Source: Comamonadaceae bacterium (lineage in GTDB: Bacteria; Pseudomonadota; Gammaproteobacteria; Burkholderiales; Burkholderiaceae_C). Taken from it: a stretch of DNA of 24,429 nucleotides. The stretch lies in contig CANCCE010000012.1 in NCBI GenBank assembly GCA_947374505.1, positions 1 to 24,429 on the forward strand. The letters run 5' to 3'. The position numbers and the translations under genes were made by a program. Every line of letters starts with the position of its first letter. Positions within the stretch are counted from its first letter, which is position 1. Of this stretch, positions 22,039 through 24,429 are shown one piece after another. Under the pieces are notes generated by a model. The model ran no database searches. It was not told the origin of the DNA and saw only the letters and a program-made list of their open reading frames with translations.

Positions 22039-22057
22039 TTATCCACAGATTCTGTGG
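22039..22057. promoter_or_regulatory. DnaA-box match overlapping a short perfect palindrome
   Basis: TTATCCACA (22039-22047) is a perfect DnaA box, and CCACAGA-T-TCTGTGG (22043-22057) is a perfect inverted repeat overlapping it. It lies in the 246-base divergent region between xseA and exbB. A single box does not make an origin; it could be chance, a DnaA-titrating or regulatory site, or another regulator's operator. Confidence 0.4.
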
Positions 22058-22138
22058 GTTCAACGTGGACTCCGCAGTCCGAGAACATCAGCACTCTAAG
22101 CCATAATTCAACACCTTTAAGACGCTGGAGTTATCGCT

Positions 22139-22780
22139 TTGTTCACAATCATACAAGCCGCAGGTTGGCCCATTTGGCCACTGATTGCCTGCTCGGTCTT
22201 GGCCGTGGCCTTGGTGATCGAACGCTTTGCCAGTCTGCGGGATAACAAAGTGGCTCCGCCCAAGCTGACAGACGAAGCCATCACCGTCTCGCGCACCAGC
22301 GTGCCGTCGGCTGAGATTGTGCGGCAACTCGAACAAAACTCCATCCTCGGTCGCGTCTTAGCCAGCGGCCTGCGGGCTTTGACACTCAATCCACGCCTCA
22401 GTGAAGACGACCTGCGGGCGACGCTGGAAGGTGCTGGCCGTGAAGCTGCCCATGAGCTCGAACGCTATTTATCGGCGCTGGCCACCATCGCCTCGGCAGC
22501 CCCCCTGCTGGGGCTGCTCGGCACGGTGATCGGCATGATCGAGATTTTTGGCTCGCAAGGCGGAACCGCCGGCAGCGTCACGGGCGCAGGCAACCCGGCG
22601 CAACTCGCGCAAGGCATTGCCATCGCGCTGTACAACACGGCCTTCGGGTTGATCGTGGCGATTCCTGCGCTGATTTTCTGGCGTTATTTCCGCGCCCGGG
22701 CAGACGGTTATCTGTTGCGCATGGAGCTGGCGACTGAGCGCTTTGCCCGGCATCTCAACACGCTGCGGAAACCATCGTGA
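22139..22780 (+). CDS. exbB: ExbB/TolQ/MotA-family proton channel subunit
   Basis: 213 residues from a TTG start with GGAG 8 bases upstream. Three membrane segments are visible: about 10-28, 110-138 and 157-182. The second holds the family motif SAAPLLGLLGTVIGMIEIF, the third GIAIALYNTAFGLIVAIPAL. With ExbD it forms the inner-membrane proton channel that energises TonB-dependent transport such as the BtuB-like receptor at the window start, or, in this genomic context next to lpxK, an envelope-related function. No tonB gene is adjacent. It is the first gene of the exbB-exbD-lpxK-Trm112 run. Confidence 0.92.
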   Translation: MFTIIQAAGWPIWPLIACSVLAVALVIERFASLRDNKVAPPKLTDEAITVSRTSVPSAEIVRQLEQNSILGRVLASGLRALTLNPRLSEDDLRATLEGAGREAAHELERYLSALATIASAAPLLGLLGTVIGMIEIFGSQGGTAGSVTGAGNPAQLAQGIAIALYNTAFGLIVAIPALIFWRYFRARADGYLLRMELATERFARHLNTLRKPS

Positions 22781-22811
22781 GTAGCCCAAAAAATCCGGAC
22801 AAGGCCAGCAC

Positions 22812-23243
22812 ATGAATTTTCGCCAACGTTCGCGCGACGAACCTGAGATCAACCTCATCCCGTTCATCGATGTGCTGTTGGTGGTCGTGATTTTTTTGAT
22901 GCTGTCGACGACCTACAGCAAGTTCACAGAACTGCAAGTCAACCTGCCGGTAGCGAACACCGATGCTGCCCGCGATTACCCGAAAGAGATCATCGTGGCG
23001 GTCAGCAGTGACGGCCGCTACTCGATCAATCAAAACGTGATGCCAAGCCGCAGCCTGGACGCGTTGGCAACGGCCTTGCTGGCAGCCAATCCGCCAGGCA
23101 GAAACAACAAAGACATGGTGCTGATCATCAGCGCGGATGCCAGCGCCAGCCACCAATCCGTCATCCTCGTCATGGAAGCGGCCCGTCGCGCCAATTTGTC
23201 GCACATCACATTTGCCACCCAAAGCACCAGCGGCAAGCGCTGA
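22812..23243 (+). CDS. exbD: ExbD/TolR-family biopolymer transport protein
   Basis: 143 residues: a short cytoplasmic start, one membrane segment (about 16-34, INLIPFIDVLLVVVIFLML) with the conserved proton-carrying Asp at D20, and a periplasmic domain to the end. It partners with the ExbB-type protein encoded 31 bases upstream. Its stop overlaps the start of lpxK (TGATG), showing translational coupling. Confidence 0.93.
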   Translation: MNFRQRSRDEPEINLIPFIDVLLVVVIFLMLSTTYSKFTELQVNLPVANTDAARDYPKEIIVAVSSDGRYSINQNVMPSRSLDALATALLAANPPGRNNKDMVLIISADASASHQSVILVMEAARRANLSHITFATQSTSGKR

Positions 23244-24298
23244 TGACATTACAACGTACCTTGCAAAACGCTTGGACGCGGCGCGGCCCACTGGCCTGCC
23301 TGCTGTGGCCGCTGGCGCAGCTACACGCGGGTGCCGTCGTGCTAAGGCGCTGGTTGTATCAGCAAGGTATTTTGAAATCTTGGCGCGCAGACGTGCCGGT
23401 CATCGTCATTGGCAATGTCGTTGCGGGTGGCGCGGGTAAAACACCGCTGGTGATGGCACTGGTCAAGCATCTGCAGGCCGCTGGCAGACAACCCGGTGTT
23501 GTTTCGCGCGGCTATGGGCGACAAAACGACAACTGTCTCGAGGTCTTTTCAGGGGTGCCCGCCAGCCGGTGCGGCGATGAACCTCTTCTCATCAAAAAAA
23601 GTACGGGTGTACCGGTGTTTGTGGCCCGTCGCCGGATGGACGCTGTGCGTGCCTTGCTGGCGGCATATCCGCAAACCGACGTCATCCTTTGCGACGACGG
23701 GCTGCAGCACCACGCCTTGCAGCGCGACCTCAACATTGCTGTGTTTGACGAACGTGGCATCGGCAATGGCTGGTTGCTGCCCGCCGGGCCATTGCGTGAA
23801 CCCTGGCCCCTGACAGACAAAAGCAAGCAGCGCCCAGGGCCGCATGCAGTGGCCCCGATTGACCTGCTGCTGCACACCGGGCAGACTGCCGCCTTCGCCG
23901 GCTTTCAGTCGCGTCGGGCGCTGGCCGACAACGCTGTTGCTGTCGATGGCACGCAGGTTCCGCTCGACAGCCTGAAGGGCGAAGCACTGGTCGCTGTGGC
24001 GGCCATAGCCAATCCAGAGGCTTTCTTTTCGATGCTGCGCCAACGCGGCCTCACGCTGGTGCGATGCGTCCCGCTACCCGACCATGCCAGCTTCGATGAC
24101 AAGGTCGACAGCGATGCCTTGTGGGCGTCCGGTCAACGCCTGCTGTGCACCGAAAAAGACGCCGTCAAACTCTTTGCTCGCTACCCTGATGCTGGCCAAC
24201 AACTGCTGGCAGTACCGCTGGTATTCACGCCAGAGCCAGGCTTCCTGCATGCTTTCGACGCGCGGCTGAACGCCTTGCTGCCGCCGGTTTCACGCTGA
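23243..24298 (+). CDS. lpxK: Tetraacyldisaccharide 4'-kinase (lipid A synthesis)
   Basis: 351 residues. LpxK phosphorylates the 4' position of the lipid A disaccharide at the inner membrane. An N-terminal hydrophobic/amphipathic segment (about 16-40) anchors it. The Walker A motif is GGAGKTP (62-68) after VIVIGNVVA. VVSRGYGR follows, then DDGLQHHALQRD and FDERGIGNGWLLPAGPLREP, hallmark LpxK blocks. Further on HASFDDKVDSDALW and CTEKDAVKL are typical of the C-terminal domain. It overlaps exbD by one base and is followed 21 bases later by the Trm112-family gene, as in many Burkholderiales. Confidence 0.97.
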   Translation: MTLQRTLQNAWTRRGPLACLLWPLAQLHAGAVVLRRWLYQQGILKSWRADVPVIVIGNVVAGGAGKTPLVMALVKHLQAAGRQPGVVSRGYGRQNDNCLEVFSGVPASRCGDEPLLIKKSTGVPVFVARRRMDAVRALLAAYPQTDVILCDDGLQHHALQRDLNIAVFDERGIGNGWLLPAGPLREPWPLTDKSKQRPGPHAVAPIDLLLHTGQTAAFAGFQSRRALADNAVAVDGTQVPLDSLKGEALVAVAAIANPEAFFSMLRQRGLTLVRCVPLPDHASFDDKVDSDALWASGQRLLCTEKDAVKLFARYPDAGQQLLAVPLVFTPEPGFLHAFDARLNALLPPVSR

Positions 24299-24319
24299 CT
24301 TCTCATTTACCATTGCCAC

Positions 24320-24429
24320 ATGGACACCAAACTTCTTGAACTGCTGGTCTGCCCTGTGACCAAAGGCCCACTCACCTACAACCGCGACAAGCAAGAGCTG
24401 ATCTCGCGCAGCGCACGCTTGGCTTACCC
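24320..24429 (+). CDS. Trm112-family (YcaR-like) small protein, N-terminal part
   Basis: 36 residues are visible (MDTKLLELLVCPVTKGPLTY... RLAYP) before the window ends; the family is about 60 residues. The LLVCPVTKGPL motif with its cysteine, followed by the ELISRSARLAYPI-like segment, is characteristic. In this family's usual place it lies between lpxK and kdsB (the latter would be beyond the window). Trm112-like proteins are small zinc-ribbon-type partners; the bacterial role is not well defined. Confidence 0.9.
   Translation, partial: MDTKLLELLVCPVTKGPLTYNRDKQELISRSARLAY

Noticed and set aside
22021..22060. DnaA box considered as part of a replication origin
   Set aside because: Only one box, no AT-rich unwinding element next to it, no dnaA/dnaN or plasmid rep gene nearby.

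Overview
The window looks like a chromosomal segment of a betaproteobacterium of the order Burkholderiales, most likely a Comamonadaceae (Rhodoferax/Polaromonas-like) relative. I base this on gene order (exbB-exbD-lpxK-Trm112 gene; xseA-sodB; zapA followed by 6S RNA), the Bug-type tripartite tricarboxylate transporter, the Lys/Ala-rich histone-like protein with a SWIB domain, and moderately high GC coding sequence. The assignment is inference from content; no rRNA gene is present.

Layout. 1-473 (-) is the N-terminal part of a BtuB-like TonB-dependent receptor, preceded by a clear cobalamin riboswitch (566-826). Divergent from it are a small coiled-coil protein and zapA (877-1439), then a 6S RNA gene (about 1508-1684) and a TauE/SafE-family permease. 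A convergent HPP/CBS membrane protein follows (2517-3644, -). From 3744 to 19181 lies a large oxalate/formate catabolic locus. It holds an OxlT-like MFS transporter, a three-gene TctC-TctB-TctA transporter, a Crp/Fnr-family regulator (-), oxalyl-CoA decarboxylase (oxc), two formyl-CoA:oxalate CoA-transferases (frc) with a lone PAS protein between them, and a two-subunit NAD-dependent formate dehydrogenase. Housekeeping genes follow: a histone-H1-like/SWIB protein, sodB and xseA (-), then exbB, exbD, lpxK and the start of a Trm112-family gene (+).

How the genes work together. Oxalate would enter through the OFA-type MFS carrier and possibly the TTT system. Frc moves CoA from formyl-CoA to oxalate, Oxc decarboxylates oxalyl-CoA to formyl-CoA plus CO2, and the formate released by Frc is oxidised by the NAD-linked dehydrogenase to CO2 and NADH. 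The locus is thus a complete oxalate-to-CO2 route yielding reducing power.

The most interesting observation is regulatory. Near-identical FNR-type palindromes, TTGAC-N4-(G/A)TCAA, lie before the MFS gene, before the tct operon, and in the divergent crp/oxc region. Their centres are 33, 53 and 32 bp from plausible -10 boxes, which is class II or class I Crp/Fnr geometry. The regulator encoded in the locus has the E..SR recognition-helix pattern expected for such sites and lacks an FNR-type cysteine cluster. This suggests a self-contained oxalate regulon under a dedicated non-Fe-S Crp/Fnr regulator.
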